Shown: positions 42,801 through 51,585 of the stretch, one piece after another
Position numbering within the stretch: the first letter of the stretch is position 1
Layout of the letters: the number at the start of each line of letters is the position of its first letter
Source: Nocardia sp. NBC_00403
GTDB lineage: Bacteria; Actinomycetota; Actinomycetes; Mycobacteriales; Mycobacteriaceae
Assembly: GCF_036046055.1 (NCBI RefSeq)
Contig: NZ_CP107939.1
Coordinates: 5,022,001 to 5,086,000, forward strand
Direction of reading: 5' to 3'
DNA length: 64,000 bases
The notes under the pieces: model-generated
What the model was told of the DNA's origin: nothing
The model's input: the letters and a program-made list of their open reading frames with translations, nothing else
Database searches by the model: none
Translations under genes and position numbers: made by a program

Positions 42801-44462
42801 TTACTCGGCGATCTTGGCGCGGAGGGGACCGCCGATGCTGTTGAACAGCAGGTCGCCGTTGGGGAAGGCTTCGACGATCGCGTACGCGCCGTTGCCGAGG
42901 TTCGATTGACCGAAGATGGTGCGGTGCACGGTTTCTCCGGTCTGCCAATCCATACCGGTGACCTCCCAGCCGTCGGCTTTGCTATAGCCGTTGACGAAGA
43001 CGATCCCGGCCCTGCTGGATACCGCGGGCACCATCGAGGTGGATACGACATCGCCGCGGGTCCATGCCGGGGTCCACTTGTCGGCGTTCGGATCCCATTC
43101 GAATCGTTGCATGCCGTGCGGGGGCTGGAAGACCGGCCCGTTGGCGATCACATCCACCAGGCGATCGGGTGCGCCCTCGGCCCCGATGTTCTGCACCACG
43201 AACGCGCCGTAACCGTTCACGACGACCGACTGCTCGCTCTGGATGAACTCCGGCTTTGGATCGGACAGGCCCGCTGTCACCTCGATCTGATCGGCGATGC
43301 GATCGGATTTGGTGCTCGGCTTCTGTGTGAACCCGTCGGGGATCTTGTTACGCCAGAACGCGACCAGCTTCATATGGTCGGCGCCATCGGTGATCACCAC
43401 CAATTCGTCGGTATCTGTGCCGAAGCCCATCAGCGTCGGTGTGGAGCCGGTGCCGATACCGAACTTCACCGCAGGAGGCTGGCGACCGAAGTCATACGGC
43501 GATGACCAGGCGCCGTCGGCTTCGGCCGTGGACAGTTTGCTTCCGGTCCACACCACTTTGCGCATGATCTTGTCCGTCGCGGCGTAAATGCCACCCTTCT
43601 CGTCGATGGCCATCGAATTGGAGACGGTCTCGTCGTCTCCGAACCGAACCTGCTGAGGCTCACCGGCCAGCGTGCGATCGATGACGAACAACGCGCGAGA
43701 TCCGAGCACGGTCAGCTGCCCGTCGTATGTCATGTTGACGCCGACGATGTTCTCCGGAATACCCAGCGTTGTCGTCCCGGCGCCCAGCCACGGCTTGAAG
43801 TCCAATTGTGCGACGATCTCGATACCGTCCTCGGGCTTGTCCTTATTCTTCAGCCCGAACTTCACGATCTCCGAGTTCTGGGTGACGTAATAGACGTTGT
43901 TGTCCTTGTCGACCAGGCTGTAGACGCCGTTGGCGATCCGCTGCCAGGTCGCCCCGCCCCAATCGTCGCGGATGGCGGTTTCGATCTGACCTACGTCGGA
44001 GAAGTTCTGATCCAGGACCTGATCCAACGCCCGAGGCGGAATCGGCGCGACACCGGGTGTATCCATCGATGCGACCTGCCGGAACCCGCCGTCGGACACG
44101 TCGACGTACCGCACACCGGAGGTCGAGGAGATCCACCGGTACTTCGAGTCCGTCGACGCCAGCGCGATGATGTTGACCGGCCCGGTCGCCACTCGCGGCA
44201 TCTGCTTCGGGTCGATATGGAAGGTGCCGCGTGGCACCGGGTCCGGGAAACTGTCCGACTGGCCGGAATCCAGGTGGGTGACCGCGTATTTCTGCGCGGC
44301 CAGGTTCGGGTTTCGCGGCGGACTGTCGCCCGATTGTTCGCCCACATTCGCGGTGTTCTTCGTATCGGACGAGTCATCGCTACATCCGGGCAGCACGAAA
44401 ACCGCCGCCACTGCCATGGCGATCACTGCGGTACTCGTCCGGAAATATCGAGGCTTGCTCAC
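42801..44462 (-). CDS. Lipoprotein with beta-propeller-like body
   Basis: 553 residues from the GTG at 44462, with AGGAG eight bases upstream. A lipoprotein signal peptide ends in V-L-P-G-C, so the mature chain starts at Cys about residue 28 and is anchored outside. The body shows repeated blades: V-Y-S-L-V-D-K-D-N-N-V-Y-Y-V, M-A-I-D-E-K-G-G-I-Y-A-A, L-T-V-L-G-S-R-A-L-F-V and F-P-N-G-D-L-L-F-N. This suggests a seven- or eight-blade propeller. No catalytic residues are recognised. It could bind polysaccharide or protein at the cell surface. Confidence 0.8.
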   Translation of the reverse strand: MSKPRYFRTSTAVIAMAVAAVFVLPGCSDDSSDTKNTANVGEQSGDSPPRNPNLAAQKYAVTHLDSGQSDSFPDPVPRGTFHIDPKQMPRVATGPVNIIALASTDSKYRWISSTSGVRYVDVSDGGFRQVASMDTPGVAPIPPRALDQVLDQNFSDVGQIETAIRDDWGGATWQRIANGVYSLVDKDNNVYYVTQNSEIVKFGLKNKDKPEDGIEIVAQLDFKPWLGAGTTTLGIPENIVGVNMTYDGQLTVLGSRALFVIDRTLAGEPQQVRFGDDETVSNSMAIDEKGGIYAATDKIMRKVVWTGSKLSTAEADGAWSSPYDFGRQPPAVKFGIGTGSTPTLMGFGTDTDELVVITDGADHMKLVAFWRNKIPDGFTQKPSTKSDRIADQIEVTAGLSDPKPEFIQSEQSVVVNGYGAFVVQNIGAEGAPDRLVDVIANGPVFQPPHGMQRFEWDPNADKWTPAWTRGDVVSTSMVPAVSSRAGIVFVNGYSKADGWEVTGMDWQTGETVHRTIFGQSNLGNGAYAIVEAFPNGDLLFNSIGGPLRAKIAE

Positions 44463-44665
44463 AACCGTGCTCCTGTCCTCGCGGTCGGTATTGCGCTCGA
44501 ACCTGACGGTGACGCACATACACCCGTTCGCCGATGCGGGCATCGACGGCCGACAAACGGAACAACACGAGCTGAAACAACGCATTTGGCATCGCCAACA
44601 TAACACCGGCTACTGGACCGAGATCGAGAAATCAGCGATGGCCTGCCGCGGAACCAGATGCACTG

Positions 44666-45136
44666 TCAGCGTGGCGGATGCAGGTCATCGACCCAGGCCA
44701 CCTGCTGGGGATCCGATTCGATATCGGGCAGGTCGAGGTTGACCACAACCGGTTCTTGGTCGCTGCGGACCACGACGCACGATAGTGGCGCGTCGGAACT
44801 GGCGTTGATCTCTTGATGTGGCACGAACGGGGGGACATAGATGAAGTCGCCCGGCCCGGCCTCCGCGGTGTATTCGAGCCGGTCGCCCCACCGCATCCGA
44901 GCCCGGCCGGCAACAACGTAGATGACGGTCTCTACATGGCCATGATGGTGCGCGCCGGTTTTGGCATCGGGGTGAATGAGTGCCGTCCCCGCCCATAGCC
45001 GCTGCGCGCCCGCCCGCGCTGCATTGATCGCCGCGGCGCGATTCATCCCTGGTGTCTGCGGCGTATTCGGATCCAATTCGTCGGCATGCACGATCCGCAC
45101 CCCATGCAACCGATAATCGACTCCCACGCTGGCCAT
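44666..45136 (-). CDS. Cupin-domain protein
   Basis: 156 residues from the ATG at 45136 with GGAGG five bases upstream. The cupin metal site is complete: G-A-H-H-H-G-H-V-E-T-V-I-Y-V-V-A-G in motif 1 and P-G-D-F-I-Y-V-P-P-F-V-P-H-Q-E in motif 2. It is a small single-domain cupin. Such proteins are dioxygenases, isomerases or binding proteins; the substrate is not visible. It is divergent from the UPF0182 gene. Confidence 0.85.
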   Translation of the reverse strand: MASVGVDYRLHGVRIVHADELDPNTPQTPGMNRAAAINAARAGAQRLWAGTALIHPDAKTGAHHHGHVETVIYVVAGRARMRWGDRLEYTAEAGPGDFIYVPPFVPHQEINASSDAPLSCVVVRSDQEPVVVNLDLPDIESDPQQVAWVDDLHPPR

Positions 45137-45325
45137 CGCAACCTCCGCTCGGACTCGGCACCTATTCTCCTCCGGCACCGCCGAGCGGGACATGATGGTT
45201 GGAGTCCGATCGAACGGCCGGCCGTCGACTGATGAGTGGGGCGGTGATGCGTGCCCGGTTCGAGTTCGATCTTCAGTCGGCTCGATGGTGCCGAACGGTA
45301 GGACCTCCCACATGATCGCGAAGTC

Positions 45326-45357
45326 TACCGGCGGCGGGATCACCCGCCGCCGGTAGA
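45326..45357. promoter_or_regulatory. Perfect 14-bp hairpin with ATCA loop
   Basis: CTACCGGCGGCGGG (45326-45339) and CCCGCCGCCGGTAG (45344-45357) pair without mismatch. The hairpin is 66 bases before the UPF0182 start and 190 bases from the cupin start. It could end stray transcripts or act in the UPF0182 leader; no T run follows. Confidence 0.6.
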
Positions 45358-45423
45358 ATCAGGCCAGATGGTCATGCGTCGGCTAACACCGTTCGGCTCA
45401 ACGCAACCACGGGAGTGTGGGAG

Positions 45424-48321
45424 ATGAGCGCACGCGACGGCCCCAGCCTGCGGCGGTTACATCGCGGCACGCGGGTACTGTTGATCACCCTCGTGGTGTT
45501 CGTCGTGTCGTTGCTGGTCATTCCTCGACTGACCAGCGTCTACGTGAACTGGCTTTGGTTCGGTGAAGTCGGATTCCGCGGTGTCTGGCTCACCGTGCTG
45601 CTCACGCGCCTGTCGCTGCTCGTCGCGGTCACACTGTTCGTCGGCGGCATCCTTTTCGCGGCGATGTGGCTCGCTTTCCGGTTCCGGCCCCTGTTCACCC
45701 GCTCCGCGGAAGAAGATGTCCTTCGGCCGTATCGCGCCGTGGTGCTCCGGTGGCCGGCGCGGATCGGGCTGGGCATCGCTACCTTGGTGGGTCTCGTCTG
45801 CGGGCTTATCGGGCAGTCGAGTTGGGGGACAGTTCAACTGTTCATCCACGGCGGGTCCTTTGGTGTGTCGGATCCCCAGTTCGGACATGATGTCGGGTTC
45901 TTTGTTTTCGATCTGCCCTTCTATCGACTCGTTGTGAATTGGCTGTTCGTCGCAACCGTTCTCGCGTTCGTGGTCAGCCTCGCGACGCATTACCTATTCG
46001 GGGGTTTGCGGCTGTCCGGAAAGACGAGCGGCCTGATTCGCGCCGCCCGCGTCCAGCTGGCGGTGTTCGCCGGCATGTTCATCGTCTTGAAGTCAGCCGC
46101 CTACTGGCTCGACCGATATTCGCTGCTGTCGAGCAGCAGAAAGGAACCGACCTTCGCCGGTGCCGGCTACACCGATATCAACGCAGTCCTGCCCGCCCGC
46201 CTGATTCTCTTCGCGATCGCCGTCATCTGCGCCGCGGCGGTCTTCGCCGCCGTCGTGGTTCGGGACCTCCGAATCCCGGCGATGGCGGCCGCGCTACTGC
46301 TGCTTTCGTCGATCCTGGTGGGCGGCGTCTGGCCGCTTGTTGTCGAGCAGTTCTCGGTTCGCCCGAACGCCGCCGACATGGAACGCGTGTACATCGAACG
46401 CAATATCGCAGCGACCCGACAGGCGTACGGGATCGATGGCGACCGGGTCGAGTACCGGGCCTATCCCGGCATCGGTACCAAGCCGCCGCCCGAGGTTGCG
46501 GCGGACGTGACCACGATCGCCAACGCCCGCCTGCTCGATCCGAATGTGCTCTCGCGAACCTTCACTCAGCAGCAACAGCTGAAGAACTTCTACAGTTTCC
46601 CGACGAATCTGGACCTGGATCGTTACCGCATCGGCAAGGAACTACGTGATTACGTGGTGGCGGTCCGCGAGCTGACCCCGAATGCGTTGAGCGGCAATCA
46701 GACCCACTGGGTCAATCGGCACACCGTCTACACCCATGGAGACGGCTTCGTTGCCGCACCGGCCAACCGTGTCAACGCCGCAGTCCGCAACGCCGACCAC
46801 GACGCCGCCAGCAGCAACAGCGGATACCCCATCTACGCGGTCAGTGACATCGCGTCCCTGGCGTCCGGGCATCAAGTGATCCCGGTGGATCAGCCGCGCA
46901 TCTACTACGGCGAGATGATTGCGCAGGCGAGCCCTGACTATGCCATCGTCGGCGGCAGCACCGAACCCCGCGAATACGACACCGACTCCACCAAATACAC
47001 CTACACCGGCGCCGGAGGCGTCTCGATCGGGAACTGGCTCAACCGGCTGGCCTTCGCCACCAGCTACACCGAACGCAACATCATCTTCTCCAAAGCGATC
47101 GGTCCCGGATCGAAGATCATCTTCAACCGGGATCCGCGCCATCGCGTCGAGCTCGTCGCGCCGTGGTTGACGACCGACAACAACCCCTACCCAGCGGTCG
47201 TAAAGGGCCGGATCGTCTGGATCGTCGACGCGTACACCACAATCGACGGCTACCCCTACGCCAAACGCAGCTCGCTCGAAGCCCTCGAGCCGGGCGACAA
47301 CATCGGCATCCGCCATCCCCGAGAGATCTCCTACCTACGAAACTCGATCAAGGCCACCGTCGACGCCTACGACGGCACGGTCACCCTCTACCAAATCGAC
47401 CAGCACGACCCGGTTCTGGCGGCATGGATGAGCGTCTTCCCCGGCACGGTCGAACCCGAGGAGTCGATCAGCGCCGAGTTGCGAGCCCACTTCCGGTATC
47501 CGGAGGACCTGTTCACGATCCAACGCGAGATGCTCGCCAAATACCACGTCGATGAACCACGAGAGTTCTTCACCAACAACGCTTTCTGGTCGGTGCCCAG
47601 TGACCCGACCGTTGACACCAACCCGCACCAGCACCCGTTCTACGTCCTGCTGGGCGACCCGGACAACGCCCGGCCGTCGTTCCGTCTGGCCAGCGCGATG
47701 GTCGGTTTCAACAGGGAATTCCTCTCCGCCTACGTCTCCGCCCATTCCGACCCCGAGAACTACGGCAAGATCAGCGTCTTGCAGCTACCTACCGACACAC
47801 TCACCCAGGGACCGCAGCAGATCCAGAACTCGATGATCTCCGACACCAGAGTGGCGTCCGAGCGAACTCTGCTCGAGCGTTCGAACCGGATCCAGTACGG
47901 CAACCTGCTCACCTTCCCGATCGCCGACGGTGGGGTGCTCTACGTTGAGCCACTCTTCACCGAGCGGATTTCGACAACACCGAACGGATCGACGTTCCCG
48001 CAACTGGCACGGGTCCTCGTCAGCTACCGCGACCCGGGCACCGGTGGCGTCCGCGTCGGCTACGCCCCGACGCTGGCCGAGGCGCTCGACCAGGTGTTCG
48101 GCGCCGACACCGGCAGACTTGCCACCGCACCCGGCGACGGCCCCGCGCCCGCACCGCCACCAGGCCGGCAGCCCGCATCACCGCCACCCCCACCAGCGGA
48201 ATCCCCGCAGGCTGTGGATCAAGCGAAGATCGCCGAACTCAACGCGCAGATCGACGCCATTCGCGCGGCCCTCGAGCGTCTCCAACAGGAGTTGAAAGAT
48301 CTCGAACGTCCCGGTCGATAA
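45424..48321 (+). CDS. UPF0182 large membrane protein
   Basis: 965 residues from the ATG at 45424 (GGGAG upstream). Seven or so membrane segments fill the first 310 residues, with V-N-W-L-W-F-G-E-V-G-F typical of the family. A long extracellular domain carries Y-R-A-Y-P-G-I-G, P-R-I-Y-Y-G-E, N-R-D-P-R-H-R-V and Y-P-E-D-L-F-x-x-Q-R-E. The end is Pro-rich, then a short coiled coil (L-N-A-Q-I-D-A-I-R-A-A-L-E-R-L). The family is broad in actinobacteria and cyanobacteria without a firm function. Confidence 0.92.
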   Translation: MSARDGPSLRRLHRGTRVLLITLVVFVVSLLVIPRLTSVYVNWLWFGEVGFRGVWLTVLLTRLSLLVAVTLFVGGILFAAMWLAFRFRPLFTRSAEEDVLRPYRAVVLRWPARIGLGIATLVGLVCGLIGQSSWGTVQLFIHGGSFGVSDPQFGHDVGFFVFDLPFYRLVVNWLFVATVLAFVVSLATHYLFGGLRLSGKTSGLIRAARVQLAVFAGMFIVLKSAAYWLDRYSLLSSSRKEPTFAGAGYTDINAVLPARLILFAIAVICAAAVFAAVVVRDLRIPAMAAALLLLSSILVGGVWPLVVEQFSVRPNAADMERVYIERNIAATRQAYGIDGDRVEYRAYPGIGTKPPPEVAADVTTIANARLLDPNVLSRTFTQQQQLKNFYSFPTNLDLDRYRIGKELRDYVVAVRELTPNALSGNQTHWVNRHTVYTHGDGFVAAPANRVNAAVRNADHDAASSNSGYPIYAVSDIASLASGHQVIPVDQPRIYYGEMIAQASPDYAIVGGSTEPREYDTDSTKYTYTGAGGVSIGNWLNRLAFATSYTERNIIFSKAIGPGSKIIFNRDPRHRVELVAPWLTTDNNPYPAVVKGRIVWIVDAYTTIDGYPYAKRSSLEALEPGDNIGIRHPREISYLRNSIKATVDAYDGTVTLYQIDQHDPVLAAWMSVFPGTVEPEESISAELRAHFRYPEDLFTIQREMLAKYHVDEPREFFTNNAFWSVPSDPTVDTNPHQHPFYVLLGDPDNARPSFRLASAMVGFNREFLSAYVSAHSDPENYGKISVLQLPTDTLTQGPQQIQNSMISDTRVASERTLLERSNRIQYGNLLTFPIADGGVLYVEPLFTERISTTPNGSTFPQLARVLVSYRDPGTGGVRVGYAPTLAEALDQVFGADTGRLATAPGDGPAPAPPPGRQPASPPPPPAESPQAVDQAKIAELNAQIDAIRAALERLQQELKDLERPGR

Positions 48322-48420
48322 GGTATATCGGCGCATGGGTTTTCGCCGACACGCATGGCGGCAACGCGGGAGCACGATCGCGGATCGAGGCGAAGACCAT
48401 CCTGATAAGCCTCTGGCAAT

Positions 48421-48525
48421 GACCTTCCCGCGCTGCGCGGAGTGTTCCCCGAGACCGCCGAGCAGCGCGGCTGGGTGTTCTACAAGGAGATTGTCAAGCG
48501 TCCGTCACTCCTTCATCAGGATTGA
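48421..48525 (+). pseudogene. IS256/Mutator-type transposase scrap
   Basis: 34 codons in one frame read L-P-A-L-R-G-V-F-P-E-T-A-E-Q-R-G-W-V-F, close to the A-L-R-E-V-F-P-x-T-x-x-Q-R-C-W-V-H segment of IS256-family transposases. The sequence then loses the match and stops. No start and no terminal repeats were found. It marks an old insertion at the edge of the AT-richer accessory region. Confidence 0.55.
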
Positions 48526-49748
48526 AGGACCGGCTGATCACTGGCGGACGACGCGTCGTCGGGGACGGTGCGTGTGGGCTTCCGGCGACTGCTGAGTGTG
48601 ACGAGCAGCGAAGCTGCTGTCAGCGCCACACCGAACCAGAAGACACTTCGGACACCTGAATGATCGGCGAACAGCCCACCGAAAAGTGCTCCGAGCGCGA
48701 TAGAGGTGTTGTATCCCAAGGTATTGAGTGACATCGCGGCTTCGAAGGTGTCGGGCGCGGCAGCGAGCGTCATATTGATCTGACACAGGTTCATGGCGCC
48801 GAAGGAAACTCCCCAGAGAGCCACCGAGATAATCAGACCGGCCTGCCCGTGACCGATTGTGAGCAGCAACAGCAAGGACGCCACGAGTCCCGTGCAGGCG
48901 ACGATGAAGCTGGCCCTCAGATTCTTGGTCGAGGTATATCCGGCGATAAAATTTCCGGCCGCCCCTCCGGCGCCATAAATTATCAGCAATCCTGTGATAT
49001 AGGCGGGCGTGGCTGATGAATTATTCTCCAAGAAGGGTCGTATGAAAGTGTACGCCCCGAAATGGCCGAGTACATATAGTACGACGGTAAACATCACCAG
49101 GCGTAGTCGTACGTTATCGAGTGGAAGCTTGAAGACTTCCCGGACCGAAACCGCATTATCCGATGGTAGTGATGGAATTATGGCAGCGACCGCGAGGAAC
49201 ACCAGCGCGCTGAGGCCGCTCCAGATAAGGAACGTGGTTCGCCAGCTGGTGAGGCTTTCAAGGAATGTTCCTAGCGGCATGCCGACTACTGCGGCGATCG
49301 AGATGCCGGACAGTGCGACCGCGGCCGCTCTGCTCGCGTGGCGTCCTGGAACAAGGCGCATCGCCATGCCTACGCCTATGGCCCAGAACACCCCGTTGGC
49401 AAATCCCATGATCAGCCGCGCTGTCAAGACCAGCGGATAGTTCGGTGAGATGGCGGTGATCAGGTTTCCAAGGGCCAATATCGCCAGTAGCGCGGACAGC
49501 AGCACTCGTCGGTTGACGCGCCTGGTCCATGCCACGATAAACGGTACGCCCAGTCCGGCTGAGATGCCGTACAAAGTAACCATCAGCCCCGCAACGCCCA
49601 CCGATATGTTCAGGCTTGCGCTTACCGGAGTAAGTAGGCCGACGGGCATCAGTTCGGTGGTGACGAAGACGAATAAGCTGGATGTGATGGCGGAAACTCC
49701 CAGCCATGATCTCAGGGCCGAGTATGGGTGTTCATCTTGTGTGGCCAA
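48516..49748 (-). CDS. MFS transporter (DHA1 type)
   Basis: 410 residues, 12 membrane segments, from a TTG at 49748. T-T-E-L-M-P-V-G-L-L and the G-V-P-F-I-V-A-W-T-R-R-V-N-R-R loop place it with Cmx/AraJ/YdhP-like exporters. R-L-I-M-G-F-A-N-G-V-F-W and G-M-P-L-G-T-F-L are helix-4/5 signatures. Third codon positions are less GC-rich than the neighbours and AT-rich stretches lie inside, which suggests recent transfer. The transposase scrap overlaps its 3' end. Confidence 0.87.
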   Translation of the reverse strand: MATQDEHPYSALRSWLGVSAITSSLFVFVTTELMPVGLLTPVSASLNISVGVAGLMVTLYGISAGLGVPFIVAWTRRVNRRVLLSALLAILALGNLITAISPNYPLVLTARLIMGFANGVFWAIGVGMAMRLVPGRHASRAAAVALSGISIAAVVGMPLGTFLESLTSWRTTFLIWSGLSALVFLAVAAIIPSLPSDNAVSVREVFKLPLDNVRLRLVMFTVVLYVLGHFGAYTFIRPFLENNSSATPAYITGLLIIYGAGGAAGNFIAGYTSTKNLRASFIVACTGLVASLLLLLTIGHGQAGLIISVALWGVSFGAMNLCQINMTLAAAPDTFEAAMSLNTLGYNTSIALGALFGGLFADHSGVRSVFWFGVALTAASLLVTLSSRRKPTRTVPDDASSASDQPVLQS

Positions 49749-49925
49749 TTTCTACTCTCTGATGTTTCAGATTATGACTATACGGAGAAACGGATCAACT
49801 GAGTTTTTTTTGTAGTTCCGGTTATCTGCATCGAGCAATCATTGACTACCCTTTTTTACTGTTCGCGATGGCTTCGGTCCGGGCATTGCTGGGTTGCCGC
49901 TTCAGGGGGCCGTTGAGAGGAGCCC

Positions 49926-50793
49926 TCATGGGTTGACCGGTCGGGGTTGCGCGAGCAGCGCGGCGCCGATAATCACCAGAGTTCCGGCCAGCTGCAAAAT
50001 CGACAACGTCTGATGCAGAAACAGATATCCGAGGAGGGTTGCGACGATCGGGCTGCCCAAGGCAAGGAACGAGACGGCCAGTGCCGGCAATCTCTCTATC
50101 CCACGGAACCAAATCGCATAACTGAGGACAGCGCCTAGGGAGATGAGATAGCCGAATCCGATGGTGTTGGTTCCACTGATGGTGGTCGGCAGCCCTTCGA
50201 CGAACAGCGTGAAGGGCAACAGCACGAGTCCGCCTGCGGTGAGTTGCCAGCCAGTGAAGGGCAGTAGCCCCACTCCGTCCGGGCGCCCCCACAGTTTGGT
50301 CAGCGTGATGCCGGTAGCCATACTGGCCGCGCCGGCCAGTGCCGCCGCCACGCCGAGAAAATCCAGCGCCGCTGTCCCCTTTGAGCACGAGCAACGCGAC
50401 ACCGCCCGCACCGAGCGCGCAGGCCGCCACGTGCGTGTATCGAATTTTGTCCCCGATGAGCATTGCCGCCAAGGCCAGTACAAGCATCGGCTGCGCCGAC
50501 ATGATCATTGCTGCTATTCCACCCGGTAGGCGATAGGCGGCGACGAACAACAGGAAGAGAAACGCGCCGATGTTGAGCGTTCCGAGCACCAGGGCGCGCC
50601 ACCGCCAGATCCCGATCGGCAGCGTGCGGGTGAAGGTCAGCAGAATCAGGCCCGCGGGAAGCGCCCGCACGGTGGCGGCCAGCAATGGGCGGTCTGGCGG
50701 CAACCACTCGGTCGTTACCAGGTAGGTGCTTCCCCAGATCGCAGGTGCCAGCGCCGTCACGCCCACGGTAAGGAGTTGCTGGCCGCTCTTCAT
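49926..50793 (-). pseudogene. EamA/DMT transporter with a +1 frameshift
   Basis: The N-terminal half (A-L-A-P-A-I-W-G-S-T-Y, W-L-P-P-D-R-P, G-G-V-A-L-L-V-L-K-G) lies in one frame from the ATG at 50793. The second half (D-F-L-G-V-A-A-A-L-A-G-A, I-S-L-G-A-V-L-S-Y-A-I-W-F, G-Y-L-F-L-H-Q-T-L) continues in the next frame to 49926. Removing one G from the GGGG run at 50376-50379 restores a full EamA protein of about 288 residues with ten helices. It is either a real mutation or a sequencing error in a homopolymer. It is divergent from a MarR gene. Confidence 0.75.
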
Positions 50794-50910
50794 GCCAGAG
50801 CGGTCGGTGCGGGCCGGTCCGGCGGCAGTAGGTCACCATTCGATGAATAGGTCGTTCCCCATGCGGCAGGCGCGAGCGCGGTGATCCCCGAGTCGAACAG
50901 CCTGGCCGAT
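50790..50910 (-). pseudogene. Truncated tandem copy of the EamA 5' end
   Basis: About 35 codons directly upstream of the EamA gene read G-I-T-A-L-A-P-A-A-W-G-T-T-Y and L-L-P-P-D-R-P, then stop in an ATGA overlap with the EamA ATG. They match the first 35 residues of that protein (G-V-T-A-L-A-P-A-I-W-G-S-T-Y; W-L-P-P-D-R-P). It is a diverged partial duplicate, and it puts translated or decayed sequence between the MarR operator and the transporter. Confidence 0.65.
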
Positions 50911-50942
50911 ATGCCGGAAGAAGGTCTCGATAGGGAGTTAGT

Positions 50943-50977
50943 TTCCATGGAAGATAAATTACCTTCCATGGAAGGTA
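50943..50977. promoter_or_regulatory. Two palindromes 21 bp apart, probable MarR operators
   Basis: TTCCATGGAA is present at 50943-50952. A perfect 18-bp palindrome, TACCTTCCATGGAAGGTA, is at 50960-50977 with the same core. The centres are 21 bp apart, two helical turns. The second palindrome ends ten bases before the marR ATG, and the tract is AT-rich like a promoter. Binding of the MarR dimer here would shut both the regulator and the divergent transporter. Confidence 0.65.
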
Positions 50978-50987
50978 TAGTCAACGA

Positions 50988-51509
50988 ATGGCTACGGACC
51001 GCAACTCGCCCGAACCCGACGCTGTCGATCGCATCGTCGGTCAGTGGCGCCGCGAACGGCCCGACCTCGACCCGAGCCCGATGCATGTGATCGGCCGAAT
51101 CTCCCGCCTGCACTTGGCGCTGGACGAGCAGCTCTGTCGAGTCTTCAGCGACCACGACCTGGGTCGGGGCGAGTTCGATGTGCTTGCCACCCTGCGGCGC
51201 TCCGGTCGCCCGTTCGAGCTGAGCGCCGGTGAGCTGTGCGAGTCGATGATGGTGACTTCCGGGGCGGTCACCAAGCGCGTCGACCGACTCGAGCGCGCCG
51301 GACTGGTCAGTAGGCGCGCGGCCGACGACGACGCTCGCGGTCGACTGATCCAGCTGACCGACCGGGGCCGTGAGGTCATCGACGAAGTGGTCGAGCAACA
51401 CGTCCACAACGAGGCGCGGTTGATCTCCGGCCTCACCGCTGATGAGCGGCTGGCTCTCACCGACCTGCTGCGCAAGTTGAGTCAGACACTGGCTGAGTCG
51501 ATTGTGTAG
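50988..51509 (+). CDS. MarR-family transcriptional regulator
   Basis: 173 residues from the ATG at 50988. The winged helix is complete: R-G-E-F-D-V-L-A-T-L-R-R-S-G, L-S-A-G-E-L-C-E-S-M-M-V-T-S-G-A-V-T-K-R-V-D-R-L-E-(R) and the wing D-D-A-R-G-R-L-I-Q-L-T. Dimer helices lie at both ends. MarR proteins commonly repress a divergent efflux gene and release it on binding a drug or phenol; here that gene is the EamA transporter. Confidence 0.92.
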   Translation: MATDRNSPEPDAVDRIVGQWRRERPDLDPSPMHVIGRISRLHLALDEQLCRVFSDHDLGRGEFDVLATLRRSGRPFELSAGELCESMMVTSGAVTKRVDRLERAGLVSRRAADDDARGRLIQLTDRGREVIDEVVEQHVHNEARLISGLTADERLALTDLLRKLSQTLAESIV

Positions 51510-51585
51510 CGAAAGTAGTTGTCCTACTGTTCACTTGGTGGCGCCAACTCGGTGAACAGTACTGTCGAACGGGGGTTGGGTCGCC

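Noticed and set aside
50300..50839. 179-codon frame on the minus strand near the EamA gene
   Set aside because: It is a third frame across the transporter and its tandem scrap without any family match; the EamA reading in the two other frames explains the region.
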